Assembly: GCA_965223305.1 (NCBI GenBank)
Contig: CBDCWT010000024.1
Span: 1 to 10,068, forward strand
Length of the DNA: 10,068 nucleotides
DNA from: CBDCWT01 sp965223305
GTDB taxonomy: Bacteria; Planctomycetota; Planctomycetia; Pirellulales; Pirellulaceae
Direction of reading: 5' to 3'
The notes below the pieces were generated by a model. It searched no databases and was not told the DNA's origin. It was given only the letters and a program-made list of their open reading frames with translations. Both the position numbers and the translations under genes were made by a program. Shown one piece after another: positions 1 through 6,368 of this stretch; position 1 is the stretch's first letter; each line of letters begins with the position of its first letter.

Positions 1-894
1 CTGCCGCGTTGAGCCGATTGCGTCGAAGTGATACCACTGAGTGGCTGCACTTCGCCGTTGGCTGACGAGGTTGCCGTACAGGCGGGGTTCGTTCGTGTAG
101 ACCACCTGCGTGTTGTCGTTCTCGTCGGTCTCGGCCAGGTAGTTCTGCTCGTCCCAGATGAACTTCTTTGTGCCGGTGGATTCTTCCAACTTCACGCGGA
201 GACCGTCGGGGTTGTAGGCCATCGTGTTGCGGACGTCGGTGGGAAGCTGGACCAGCGTCGTGCGGCTCTCGTAGTCCCACGAGGTAGTGGTCCGGTCGCC
301 GTTTGGCTCCACGATGAGTTCCTGGTTGCCGTTGGCGTCGAATGTGTAGGTTGTGCGGCCGGAGGCGTCCTCGCTGTAGCTGAGCTGATTGGCGGCGTCG
401 TAGGCGGAGGTCGTTCGTGTTCCGTCGTGGATCTTTAGCAGCCGGTTGCCGCTGGCGTCGTACGTGTACGTGTCGCGATAGGGCGTCGACCCGGTGCGGT
501 TTTCGCCGGTCAGCTGGTATGTGGCGTCGTAGCTCCAGGTCACTCGGCTGCCGTCTGCTTCCAGGACGGCGGTGCGGTTGCCGGTCTTGTCGTAGGCATA
601 GTCGAAGCTGGAGATGACGGTGTTGTCGCTCTTGAGATTGGCGAGCGTCGTGAGGTTGCTGGCAGCGTCGTACGTGAACGACGCTCGCGTGCCGTTGGCC
701 AGCCTCTTGACCGTGCGGCGACCGCCCGCATCGTAGGCGTAAGTCGTCCGGTCCCCCTGCGGGTTGATCAGGTGGCTGATCCGATTCACGGCGTCATACG
801 CGTAGGTGAACCGTCCGCCGTCGGGGTCGATCATGCCGATGCGATTGCCGACGGAGTCGTACCGGTATGAGACCGTCTTCTTCGGGCTGCCCAT
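1..894 (-). CDS. Rhs/YD-repeat protein, second copy, C-terminus beyond the left edge
   Basis: Reading from ATG at 894 there is an uninterrupted frame of 298 codons that is still open at the window edge. The protein starts MGSPKKTVSYRYDSVGNRIG and is a chain of about 20-residue YD repeats (FTYAYDAVNRISH, TTYAYDAGGRRT, WSYDATYQLTGENR, TYTYDASGNRLLK, TYTFDANGNQE), then FIWDEQNYLAETD and WYHFDAIGST, the approach to the Rhs core. Such repeats build the beta-cocoon shell that encloses a variable C-terminal toxin tip in Rhs/Tc proteins; the tip here lies off-window. GGAG at 903-906 sits 8 bases before the ATG. There is no signal peptide. The reading frame is intact, unlike its close copy at 5242-6274, with which it shares an identical block (470-555 = 5845-5930). 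It probably follows the Rhs fragment at 1245-1639 in a split arrangement. Family call is firm; function in this organism is inferred. Confidence 0.88.
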   Translation of the reverse strand, partial: MGSPKKTVSYRYDSVGNRIGMIDPDGGRFTYAYDAVNRISHLINPQGDRTTYAYDAGGRRTVKRLANGTRASFTYDAASNLTTLANLKSDNTVISSFDYAYDKTGNRTAVLEADGSRVTWSYDATYQLTGENRTGSTPYRDTYTYDASGNRLLKIHDGTRTTSAYDAANQLSYSEDASGRTTYTFDANGNQELIVEPNGDRTTTSWDYESRTTLVQLPTDVRNTMAYNPDGLRVKLEESTGTKKFIWDEQNYLAETDENDNTQVVYTNEPRLYGNLVSQRRSAATQWYHFDAIGSTRQ

Positions 895-1182
895 GGCGGC
901 TGCTCCGGCGTTTGCATTCCATTAAGAGGGACCCATTTGTCGGCATTCCTCACTGCAGGACGCCGCCGCTGGGGATCGCCTGCGAGAGCCCTCGGCCGTT
1001 CGGATCCACACGATGTTACATCTTGTCGCTCCGCGACCCGGGGCGTTGGGATTACACGCCTGCACCTGATTGAGCGCATCGAGCAGATCTTCGAGGAGTG
1101 CCTTGACAGGCGTGAGCACGTCTTTCGTCGTGGCTTTGTCGTCGTGTAGCCCCCGTTTCATCGCAATGGCAATTGGCAAGTG
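895..1182. other. Intergenic stretch with no convincing gene
   Basis: This lies between the start of the Rhs copy at 894 and the IS21-like terminus at 1188-1231. On the minus strand an ATG at about 1161 opens a frame to about 922 containing LTPVKALLEDLLDALNQVQA, which looks protein-like at first, but it then becomes arginine- and serine-rich, has no clear ribosome-binding site and matches no family I recognise. Plus-strand frames are arginine-rich and unconvincing. A short palindrome with a three-base loop (GTCGC-TCC-GCGAC) sits at 1025-1037. Compared with the equivalent 94-base gap at 6275-6368 this one is much longer, so inserted and partly deleted mobile DNA is the likeliest explanation. 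Confidence 0.4.
1025..1037. repeat. Short REP-like palindrome
   Basis: GTCGC and GCGAC form a perfect 5-bp inverted repeat around TCC. It is compact and GC-rich like a repetitive extragenic palindrome, but only one copy is present in the window, so repetitiveness is not shown here. Confidence 0.3.
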
Positions 1183-1187
1183 TCACC

Positions 1188-1231
1188 GGGCACTTCAAAA
1201 CCGACCACTTGTGGGCACTTCAAAACCGACA
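1188..1231. mobile_element. Solitary IS21-like terminus with two internal repeats
   Basis: The 18-mer GGGCACTTCAAAACCGAC occurs at 1188-1205 and again at 1213-1230, a 25-base period, and the outer copy is followed by A. Read on the minus strand the tip begins TGTCGGTTTTGAAGTGCCC at 1231. IS21-family elements have TG...CA ends and multiple internal terminal repeats, and this motif is the form I associate with that family. The element body would lie toward lower coordinates, yet no istA or istB coding is visible between here and 894. The other end was not found, so this is a remnant or a short non-autonomous element. It lies 13 bases beyond the stop of the Rhs fragment at 1245. Confidence 0.55.
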
Positions 1232-1244
1232 GCCGTATGAATGT

Positions 1245-1639
1245 TCAGTCTGATGTAATCTTCTGTTCGACGACCGGCAACCTTCCGGCGGCGGGGTCGT
1301 AGTGGCGCCTCCTGGCCGCATCGTAGGTCGACGTGGTGACGACCGCGCCCTCTTCCAGCCTTGTCCGGTTGCCGGATGAATCATAGACAAATGTCGTCCG
1401 GGCGCCGTTGGGGTAGCGGCGGCCGGTGAGTGCGGCCGCATCGTCGTAGACGTAGGTCGTGCGGTTTCCGCGTGCGTCGATGCGGTACGACTGCCGCCCG
1501 GCCGCGTCGTAGGCCGACGTGATCCGGCGATTCAGCGGGTCGATCGAGACGGTCCGCTGACCGGCCGCGTCGTAGGTGAACGAGAACCGGTGGCCGCGGG
1601 CGTCGATCAGCGCTGTCGTGGCGCTGATCGCGTCGTAGA
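1245..1639 (-). pseudogene. Rhs/YD-repeat fragment, 5'-truncated (second copy of the upstream Rhs part)
   Basis: From 1639 downward the frame encodes FYDAISATTALIDARGHRF, then FTYDAAGQRTVSIDPLNRR, SAYDAAGRQSYRIDARGNR, YVYDDAAALTGRRYPNGAR and FVYDSSGNRTRLEEGA, ending in KITSD and TGA at 1245. It is a run of YD repeats with no start codon or ribosome-binding site of its own. It is homologous to 6372-6736, and the block 1561-1639 is identical to 6658-6736. Similarity stops abruptly at 1639, where unrelated sequence resembling the start of a transposase begins. This copy keeps the undisturbed AGQRTVSIDP reading where the other copy has two compensating indels. Probably not expressed as a functional protein; the family assignment itself is secure. 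Confidence 0.8.
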
Positions 1640-1735
1640 ACCCCCAACGCCCGGTAAAGTACGCTCGTGGACATGCCGGTCTCCCTGGTCGAATGGTCGC
1701 CAAAAACCACCGATCAAACCGGCATCTCCACAGTT
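1640..1735 (-). mobile_element. Remnant 5' end of an ISL3-like transposase
   Basis: An ATG at 1674 opens MSTSVLYRALGV and after about 12 codons runs into the Rhs fragment at 1639. The MSTS-LY-A-G pattern is the start I associate with ISL3-type transposases of planctomycetes (MSTS-LYHAFG-RGY), from memory and without a search. Upstream, minus strand, GGGAG lies just before the ATG (GGGAGACCGGCATG). The leader also holds an inverted repeat, ATGCCGGT at 1673-1680 with ACCGGCAT further out at about 1717-1725. The rest of the transposase is missing, and the transposase and Rhs frames differ, so no fusion protein is made. The outer limit of the element is not defined by a recognisable terminal repeat. 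Confidence 0.42.
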
Positions 1736-1748
1736 TGCAACCCGGCGC

Positions 1749-2777
1749 TCATGAATCCTTGATGAACCCAAAGCGCCCATCATCCGACGCAATTGGCACA
1801 ATGACCTCACACCGATCCGACACCCCCAGATGAGTAAGTCGCATCAGTCTTCCTGAAGACACATCCACTTGAACCACTGTATCCTGCATCTTCACCGAGT
1901 GCGTTGCCAAGAGGAGGATGCTTCCTTCTCTCGTGGGGCGCCTTGTGAGGGGAGTGATCTCGCGCAAATACCCTCCTAGGCGTGTTTCCAACTCATCGCC
2001 GGCCAACTTCCATACGGCGTCGGCTGATTTCTCCAATTCCCACCCTTGAATCTCCCACCACCTGTTTCTCAGGTACCGACCGACCACGAACGCCGCCGAT
2101 CCGGAACCACCTGCTACCCACTCTGTGCAGCCGCTGATCGTCTCCAGCCCTGTCGACCAGATTGCCTCGTCTGATAATGGGAGTACCACAGAACGATTTT
2201 CGACAAAGGGCCGATACGACAGACCCGCCGAACTCGCTGGCGACTTCGACCTCGCGTACCGCGTCACATCCGGACCCAGTAGATCCACGATGGGCCAGAG
2301 TGACGCATCGCACGGCAAGGGAGATGACGTCCCATACCTGAAGTCGAGCATATGGACGACAGCACTCGGACCTCCAGGCTCTTTGTCGCGCTCCAGCCAG
2401 ACCGCGATCGCTGAATCTCCCAGACGCCGAATCCCGAATGTCCGATAACCCTCGGCGGTAGCGGTCGACGACGGCTCGAACATGCACAGGTCCTGGCCAT
2501 CGTTCGAAATTCCAAGATACGACGCGATCACTTTATCACTGGTCCCCAAGGCAAGAATGGTGAATCCATCCACCCCAAGAACCTCTACTCCGACGATGTA
2601 CTCCTGAGAGCTCACTCGATCCCGCGGAACGTGATTTGCCCGGCCGAAACGGACGTCCCACAGATCGGCGTCGCTCGATGGACCATCAGACTGCCCAAAC
2701 AGAACGACGTTTTGTGTACCAACGAATAGACATAGCAAAGCAGCTTGGATGACCTTCGGCATCGCATTGGTGCTCAT
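1749..2777 (-). CDS. Secreted protein of unknown function, 342 aa
   Basis: I do not recognise the family. I chose the ATG at 2777 because it gives a good N-terminal signal peptide: MSTNAMPKVIQ, a hydrophobic stretch of about residues 9-25 (AALLCLFVGTQNVVLF), then GQS as a plausible cleavage site; an ATG at 2762 would also work. A longer open frame reaches a TTG at 2828 but would bury the signal sequence. No strong ribosome-binding site precedes either ATG. The mature part has many short beta-prone segments (FTILALGTSDKVIASYLG, SILLLATHSVK, TVVQVDVSSGRLMRLTHLG) that would suit a beta-propeller-like fold, and few cysteines. It starts about 250 bases after the metallopeptidase-tipped Rhs remnant, same strand, where an immunity or partner gene would be expected. 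That role is only positional inference. Confidence 0.72.
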   Translation of the reverse strand: MSTNAMPKVIQAALLCLFVGTQNVVLFGQSDGPSSDADLWDVRFGRANHVPRDRVSSQEYIVGVEVLGVDGFTILALGTSDKVIASYLGISNDGQDLCMFEPSSTATAEGYRTFGIRRLGDSAIAVWLERDKEPGGPSAVVHMLDFRYGTSSPLPCDASLWPIVDLLGPDVTRYARSKSPASSAGLSYRPFVENRSVVLPLSDEAIWSTGLETISGCTEWVAGGSGSAAFVVGRYLRNRWWEIQGWELEKSADAVWKLAGDELETRLGGYLREITPLTRRPTREGSILLLATHSVKMQDTVVQVDVSSGRLMRLTHLGVSDRCEVIVPIASDDGRFGFIKDS

Positions 2778-3028
2778 ATTTCTTGCTCGCGTTTTAGCAC
2801 TGACTGGGTTGGCGAAATACGACCGCAAGTCTGCGGCTTGGGCCTCGGGGGGCGTAGCTACCGGAGGCTTCTTTCTTACTGCCTTACTGCCGGCTTCAAT
2901 ACCCTCAGGTCCCCCACGCCCCGCGGAACCCGGCTACCACTTGGCGGTGTTTCTTTGTCCCAGCCGGAGGATGGGACCGCCATGTACGAAGTGCACACGG
3001 ATTCGAGAAACACTGTTGCGCAGCTCGC
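2778..3028. other. Intergenic leader with two hairpins
   Basis: This is the gap between the Rhs tip stop (3029) and the secreted-protein start (2777). It contains CCGCA-AGTC-TGCGG (2823-2836) and, six bases on, a larger imperfect inverted repeat with GCCTC (2842-2846) pairing with GAGGC (2864-2868) around a GTAGCTAC palindrome (2854-2861). Minus-strand frames here are short and run out of the neighbouring genes. I see no convincing promoter box. Confidence 0.5.
2823..2868. repeat. Paired hairpins, REP/BIME-like or leader structure
   Basis: Two adjacent stem-loops lie 46-91 bases upstream of the ATG at 2777: a 5-bp stem with a four-base loop, then a GC-rich imperfect stem enclosing an 8-base palindrome. 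No T-run follows on either strand, so an intrinsic terminator is not supported. Intergenic repeat or mRNA leader structure are both possible. Confidence 0.3.
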
Positions 3029-3845
3029 TCAGTCCGTGCCCCATCGTTGCGTATCGCGATCCGTACATGGCGGTCTTTGTCGGTCAGGGTAGCACGGACG
3101 TCCACCGCGCAGTTTATGGTGGCCACATGAGATGTGGAGGGCGCATTTCCAACAACGCTCGTAGTAGTAATCAAAGGCAATTGGATCAACGTCACGCCAC
3201 AGAACTCGGCAGGACGCTTTGTGTGCCGGCTCTTCCCGGTGTAAGCAGCGCCTGCAAGGGCCTGCGGCATCCCACCACGGTGGATCGGAAATACATCGTT
3301 GTTTGGCGTGAATTAATTCATGAACCAGGACCATCTCCATTAACAGTGGATGAGTATCGCACCGAATACAAATGCGGATTTGCAAACCCGAAGATATCGT
3401 ATTCGCCAGCACGTTCCCATCGGGGTCTGATCCGCAGTTATCGCGGCAGAAGACAAATGCCGTACAATTCTTCCTGCCAGCTTCTATTTCAAAGCATCCA
3501 GTACCATTTGTTGATTGATCGCGGAAGTCGTGGCAGCAGCCGCATTGTTCACTTGGTGAGTCTTCCCAAGGATACTTGAATAGAATGTCATCGTCGATAA
3601 AATCGACATAGGGAGACAAGGCCGTGCTGCAGGGTGAAACACCACGGACGTCGATTGCGAATAATCCGGAGGGATCTGCGAGTTGGCAGGGTGAATTATG
3701 TGCGTATTGCCATCGAGACATGGCAAATGACACGGGCGCTTGCATCCCATAGCGAATGCCGGGAGTCACAGTTTCTAAAGGAAGCGGATCGCCGGTGAGC
3801 CAGCGCGCGGACTCCGGTGCGTACATGCGCGCACGTACTGCAGGC
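3029..3845 (-). pseudogene. Rhs core end plus cysteine-rich HELIH metallopeptidase tip (3' part of interrupted Rhs gene)
   Basis: This is the distal part of the Rhs gene that starts at 6274, separated from it by the IS630 element. Numbering from ATG 3826, residues 1-20 read MYAPESARWLTGDPLPLETV, the end of the Rhs core (usual form YVRARxYxPxxxRWLxxDP), and residues 41-55 read YAHNSPCQLADPSGL, the usual Y-NxP---DPxGL bridge to the tip. The tip (about 60-265) holds LVHELIH at 167-173; HExxH is the zincin zinc-binding and catalytic signature. It is followed by CRRCLHREEPAHKASC, where E198/E199 or H202 could be the third ligand. About 20 cysteines lie in residues 47-254. Rhs tips are typically toxins; protein cleavage is inferred. 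An ATG inside the core is unlikely to be a native start. The last 30 residues turn Arg/Pro-rich and may lie after a further frameshift. Confidence 0.75.
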
Positions 3846-3900
3846 TAGTGCTCGCGGAACGAATTGGTGTGGAATGAAGCGGCGGAATGGCGTGAATTCC

Positions 3901-5145
3901 CTATTCGCACGCGACGCGTCCCGTGTACGTCCAATTGTAAGGTTTTGCCAGAGTCTCGTTGTAGTAGTCGATGAACGCGAGGATCTTCCTGCAAAGGTGC
4001 TCAACGCTTGAGAATGAGCAGAGCTTTGTCACTTTGCGGCGCAGGACCCCAAACCAGATTTCGATTTGGTTCAGCCAAGAGCAATGACGCGGCAGGTAGA
4101 TGAATCGCACGCGATGGTTGGGGTCGCTCAGGTAGTCCTTGCGAGTCTTCGTTGACCGCAGGATGCCGCGAGTTCCCTTTCGACCCAGGTCGCTCTCATC
4201 TTCCTGAATCGCAGCGATGTATCGCACGCACGCTTCACTGCAGTGGGTATTCAGGTTGTCGACGACCAGTCGCCAAGTGCCGTTGCGGTCGTGTTCAAGC
4301 AAGCTGTCCAGGTTTTCCAGGAAGTCCTCTTCAGTGCGAGTTTCGCGAAGCATCGGGCTGAGAATCTGGCCGGTGGCGACGTGCAAGTTCCCGAACAGTC
4401 CAATGGTCCCGTTGCGTTTGTACTCGAACTCGCGACGTGCAATGCGACCGCGCGCAGGCAGCAAATCCGGGGCAATTCGCTCCAGAGCCTGAATGCCCGT
4501 CTGCTCGTCAATGCAGACCGTATGCACGCCATGGCGGTCGTGCAACTCGATCGCTTCACGATAAACGCTGCAGACCATCGCGACCCGCTCGTCGAAGTCT
4601 TCGTCGTACTTGTCCGGACTGAACAGCCAGTACTTGTTTCGGTGAGGCCTCACCTTGCCCCGCGAAAGCAGGCAACGGTACCAGCGTGCCGAAATCGCCC
4701 CGACGACTCGGCGGCGAATGGCTTCGTCCGTCAACTCCGCGGATGTCCAACGGGAAATCGGACGTTCCGATTTCTCAGGGTCTTCGCAGGCAATGGCGAT
4801 CAGCTTCGCCTGCTGCTCAGCAGTGATGCGGGGCGGACGGCCGCTGCGATGCTTGTCGGAGAGGACTTTGATGACTGCCTTGCGAAGGCTGTCTATCGAC
4901 TCCTCGCACTCAATCGAAACCAGTTTGGTAAAGGCCGCTTGCCAACGTCGGCGCCAGATGCCCACTTGGTTCCGAGTGACGCCAACGATCTCAACAATCT
5001 CCCGGTTCTCCAGTCCGTTGAATGCCAGCAATATGATCTGCGCACGCTCTGCGAGCCGAACCTCGACGCTGCGGGCTGCGGCCAACTCTTTCAAGATGAG
5101 CTGCTGGCGCTCCGTGATTACAACTTTCGCGGCCTTCCCTGGCAT
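3901..5145 (-). CDS. IS630-family transposase
   Basis: A 414-residue DDE transposase that cuts and rejoins the ends of its own element. The N-terminal third has a helix-turn-helix region (about residues 46-69, REIVEIVGVTRNQVGIWRRRW) followed by a linker with SGRPPRIT. The catalytic domain shows all three acidic residues: D213 in VCIDEQTGIQ, D296 in WRLVVDNLNTH and E362 in SWLNQIEIWFG, the classic IS630 spacing and context. AGGAG at 5153-5157 lies 7 bases before the ATG. Length and motifs are complete and the frame is undisturbed, so the element may still be active. Hairpins in its leader (5165-5188 and 5193-5204) could limit translation from transcripts entering from the host gene. Its insertion splits the Rhs gene. 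Confidence 0.96.
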   Translation of the reverse strand: MPGKAAKVVITERQQLILKELAAARSVEVRLAERAQIILLAFNGLENREIVEIVGVTRNQVGIWRRRWQAAFTKLVSIECEESIDSLRKAVIKVLSDKHRSGRPPRITAEQQAKLIAIACEDPEKSERPISRWTSAELTDEAIRRRVVGAISARWYRCLLSRGKVRPHRNKYWLFSPDKYDEDFDERVAMVCSVYREAIELHDRHGVHTVCIDEQTGIQALERIAPDLLPARGRIARREFEYKRNGTIGLFGNLHVATGQILSPMLRETRTEEDFLENLDSLLEHDRNGTWRLVVDNLNTHCSEACVRYIAAIQEDESDLGRKGTRGILRSTKTRKDYLSDPNHRVRFIYLPRHCSWLNQIEIWFGVLRRKVTKLCSFSSVEHLCRKILAFIDYYNETLAKPYNWTYTGRVACE

Positions 5146-5164
5146 TGCTTTGCTCCTGCTCGAA

Positions 5165-5204
5165 TGTGTAGCCTTGGGCGACTACACAGCATGGCCGCAA
5201 GGCC
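5165..5204 (-). promoter_or_regulatory. Leader hairpins upstream of the IS630 transposase
   Basis: TGTGTAG (5165-5171) and CTACACA (5182-5188) are perfect 7-bp inverted repeats around a ten-base loop. Adjacent to them GGCC-GCAA-GGCC (5193-5204) can form a stem with a GNRA-type tetraloop when read on the plus strand. Both lie between the element tip and the ribosome-binding site at 5153-5157. Many insertion sequences use such structures to block translation from read-through mRNA; that role is inferred here. Confidence 0.35.
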
Positions 5205-5241
5205 CTGCTTCATGCAATGCAAGTTCGTGCCGGGGGCACTA

Positions 5242-6274
5242 GCCAGGTCGTCAATGTAGTATCCGAATCGTCCCAGCCACTGCATCGCAAACACGGAGGG
5301 CCCCGTCGTGACCAGCGTCACACCCCACCCGTTGTAAAGCCGTGTGTCGGTGGTAGCAGCCGATCCATCCGTCAACTCCCGCGCTGATCCGATGGCGTCG
5401 AACTGGTACCAGTGGCTGTCAGTGCCTCGCCGCTGGCTGACCAGGTTGCCGTACAGCCGCGGCTCGTTCGTGTAAACCACCTGCGTGTCGTTGGCGGCGT
5501 CCGTCTTTGCCAGGTAGTTTTGCTCGTCCCAGATGAACTTCTTCGTACCGGTCGACTCTTCGAGTTTGATGCGCAGTCCGTGTGGTTCATAGGCCATGGT
5601 GTTGCGGATGCCGGTGGGAAGCTGGACCAGCGTCGTGCGGTTCTCGTAGTCCCACGAGGTAGTGGTCCGGTCGCCGTTTGGCTCCACGATGAGTTTCTGG
5701 TTGCCGTCGGCGTCGAATGTGTAGGTCGTGCGGCCGGCGGCGTCTTCGCTGTAAGTGAGCTGGTTGGCGGCGTCGTAAGCTGAGGTGGTGCGGGCGCCGT
5801 CATGGATTTTGAGGAGCCGGTTGCCAGACGGGTCGCAGGTGTAGGTGTCGCGATAGGGCGTCGACCCGGTGCGGTTTTCGCCGGTCAGCTGGTATGTGGC
5901 GTCGTAGCTCCAGGTCACTCGGCTGCCGTCGGCTTCGACGACGGCGGTGCGGTTGCCGGTTTTGTCGTAGTTGTAATCGAAGCTGGAGATCGTCGTGCCG
6001 TCGCTCTTGAGATTCGCCAGCCGTGTGAGGTTGCTGGCAGCGTCGTACGTGAACGGCGCTCGCGTGCCGTTGCGTTGGCCAGCTTCTTGACCGTGCGGCG
6101 TCCGCCCGGATCGTAGGCGTAGCTGGTCCGCTCGCCCTGCGGGTTGACCAGGTGGCTGATCCGGCCGGGCGAGTCGTAGGCGTACGTAAAGCGGCCGCCG
6201 TCGGGGGCGGTCATGCCGACGCGGTTGCCGAGGGCGTCGTACCGGTATTGAATGCGCTTCTTCGAGCCGGCCAT
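5242..6274 (-). pseudogene. Rhs/YD-repeat gene, 5' part, frameshifted and interrupted by IS630
   Basis: The frame starts at ATG 6274 (MAGSKKRIQYRYDALGNRVG) behind AGGAGG at 6281-6286. It encodes YD repeats collinear with the copy at 1-894. At about 6072-6076 five extra bases (GCGTT, plus strand) shift the frame, so translation from 6274 would end at 5915 after about 120 residues. The original frame continues as FTYDAASNLTRLANLK, WSYDATYQLTGENR, TYTCDPSGNRLLK, TYTFDADGNQK, FIWDEQNYLAKTD, WYQFDAIGSARELTDGS and RLYNGWG to LGRFGYYIDDLA, the Rhs core. There the IS630 element is inserted, and reading on gives a stop at 5118 inside it. The rest of the gene is at 3845-3029. One tyrosine of a YD motif is C (TYTCD). 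Recent inactivation is likely, since similarity to the intact copy remains very high. Confidence 0.85.
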
Positions 6275-6280
6275 GGTGGG

Positions 6281-6286
6281 CCTCCT
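6281..6286 (-). promoter_or_regulatory. Strong ribosome-binding site that fixes the Rhs start at 6274
   Basis: Minus strand AGGAGG is followed by six bases (CCCACC) and ATG at 6274. This supports 6274 as a genuine initiation point rather than an internal methionine of one long Rhs frame. A TATACAAT box at 6294-6301 resembles a -10 element but lies close to the ribosome-binding site and has no good -35 partner. Confidence 0.7.
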
Positions 6287-6342
6287 GGGGTTGATTGTAT
6301 AGGTTCGGTTCAGGAATGGGAATCGCAAATTGGTTCGGGGGA

Positions 6343-6363
6343 CCCGCCCATGCCATGGGCGGG
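6343..6363. promoter_or_regulatory. Perfect 10-bp palindrome between the two Rhs frames
   Basis: CCCGCCCATG and CATGGGCGGG are exact reverse complements around a single C (plus strand), starting five bases beyond the TAA at 6369-6371. As RNA it would form a very stable GC hairpin with a slightly opened loop. There is no T-run on the minus strand, so it is not a standard intrinsic terminator; on the plus strand it is followed by CTTTGTT, only weakly U-rich. A stability, attenuation or protein-binding site is possible. Confidence 0.5.
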
Positions 6364-6368
6364 CTTTG

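Larger units (their letters stand above)
3846..5241. mobile_element. Complete IS630-family element (3848-5239) with TA target duplication
   Basis: The ends match as imperfect inverted repeats of about 31 bp: GTGCTCGCGGAACGAA inward from 3848 and GTGCCCCCGGCACGAA inward from 5239, both reaching TGAA at base 31. Each end is flanked by TA (3846-3847 and 5240-5241), the duplication expected from IS630/Tc1-type transposition. The element is 1392 bp and carries a single transposase gene. Joining the flanks with one TA recreates the perfect palindrome GGCTAGCC and, on the minus strand, makes the Rhs frame read GYYIDDLASLQYVRA, which fits the canonical Rhs core. Both the ends and the interrupted gene are therefore accounted for. 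Confidence 0.93.

Noticed and set aside
28..438. Valine- and glycine-rich plus-strand frame, matched by a similar one at 5412-5783
   Set aside because: Both are mirror readings of the two Rhs copies; the resemblance between them simply reflects the duplicated Rhs DNA.
922..1179. Small minus-strand frame containing LTPVKALLEDLLDALNQVQA
   Set aside because: No ribosome-binding site, unusual Arg/Ser-rich second half and no recognised family. Kept only as a comment on the intergenic stretch.
2749..3579. 276-codon plus-strand open frame
   Set aside because: It overlaps the antisense of the Rhs tip and the start of the secreted gene. Its composition is erratic and there is no domain signal, whereas the minus strand shows HELIH and the Rhs core.
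4243..5259. 338-codon plus-strand open frame
   Set aside because: It is antisense to the IS630 transposase, whose DDE motifs, ribosome-binding site and length are all correct; the plus frame shows no family features.
5118..6356. Treating this whole frame as one 412-residue gene starting MAWAGPPNQF
   Set aside because: Its first part reads the palindrome, the ribosome-binding site and an out-of-frame Rhs region. The true start is 6274 and the frames join only because of the five-base insertion; its C-terminus is IS630 sequence.
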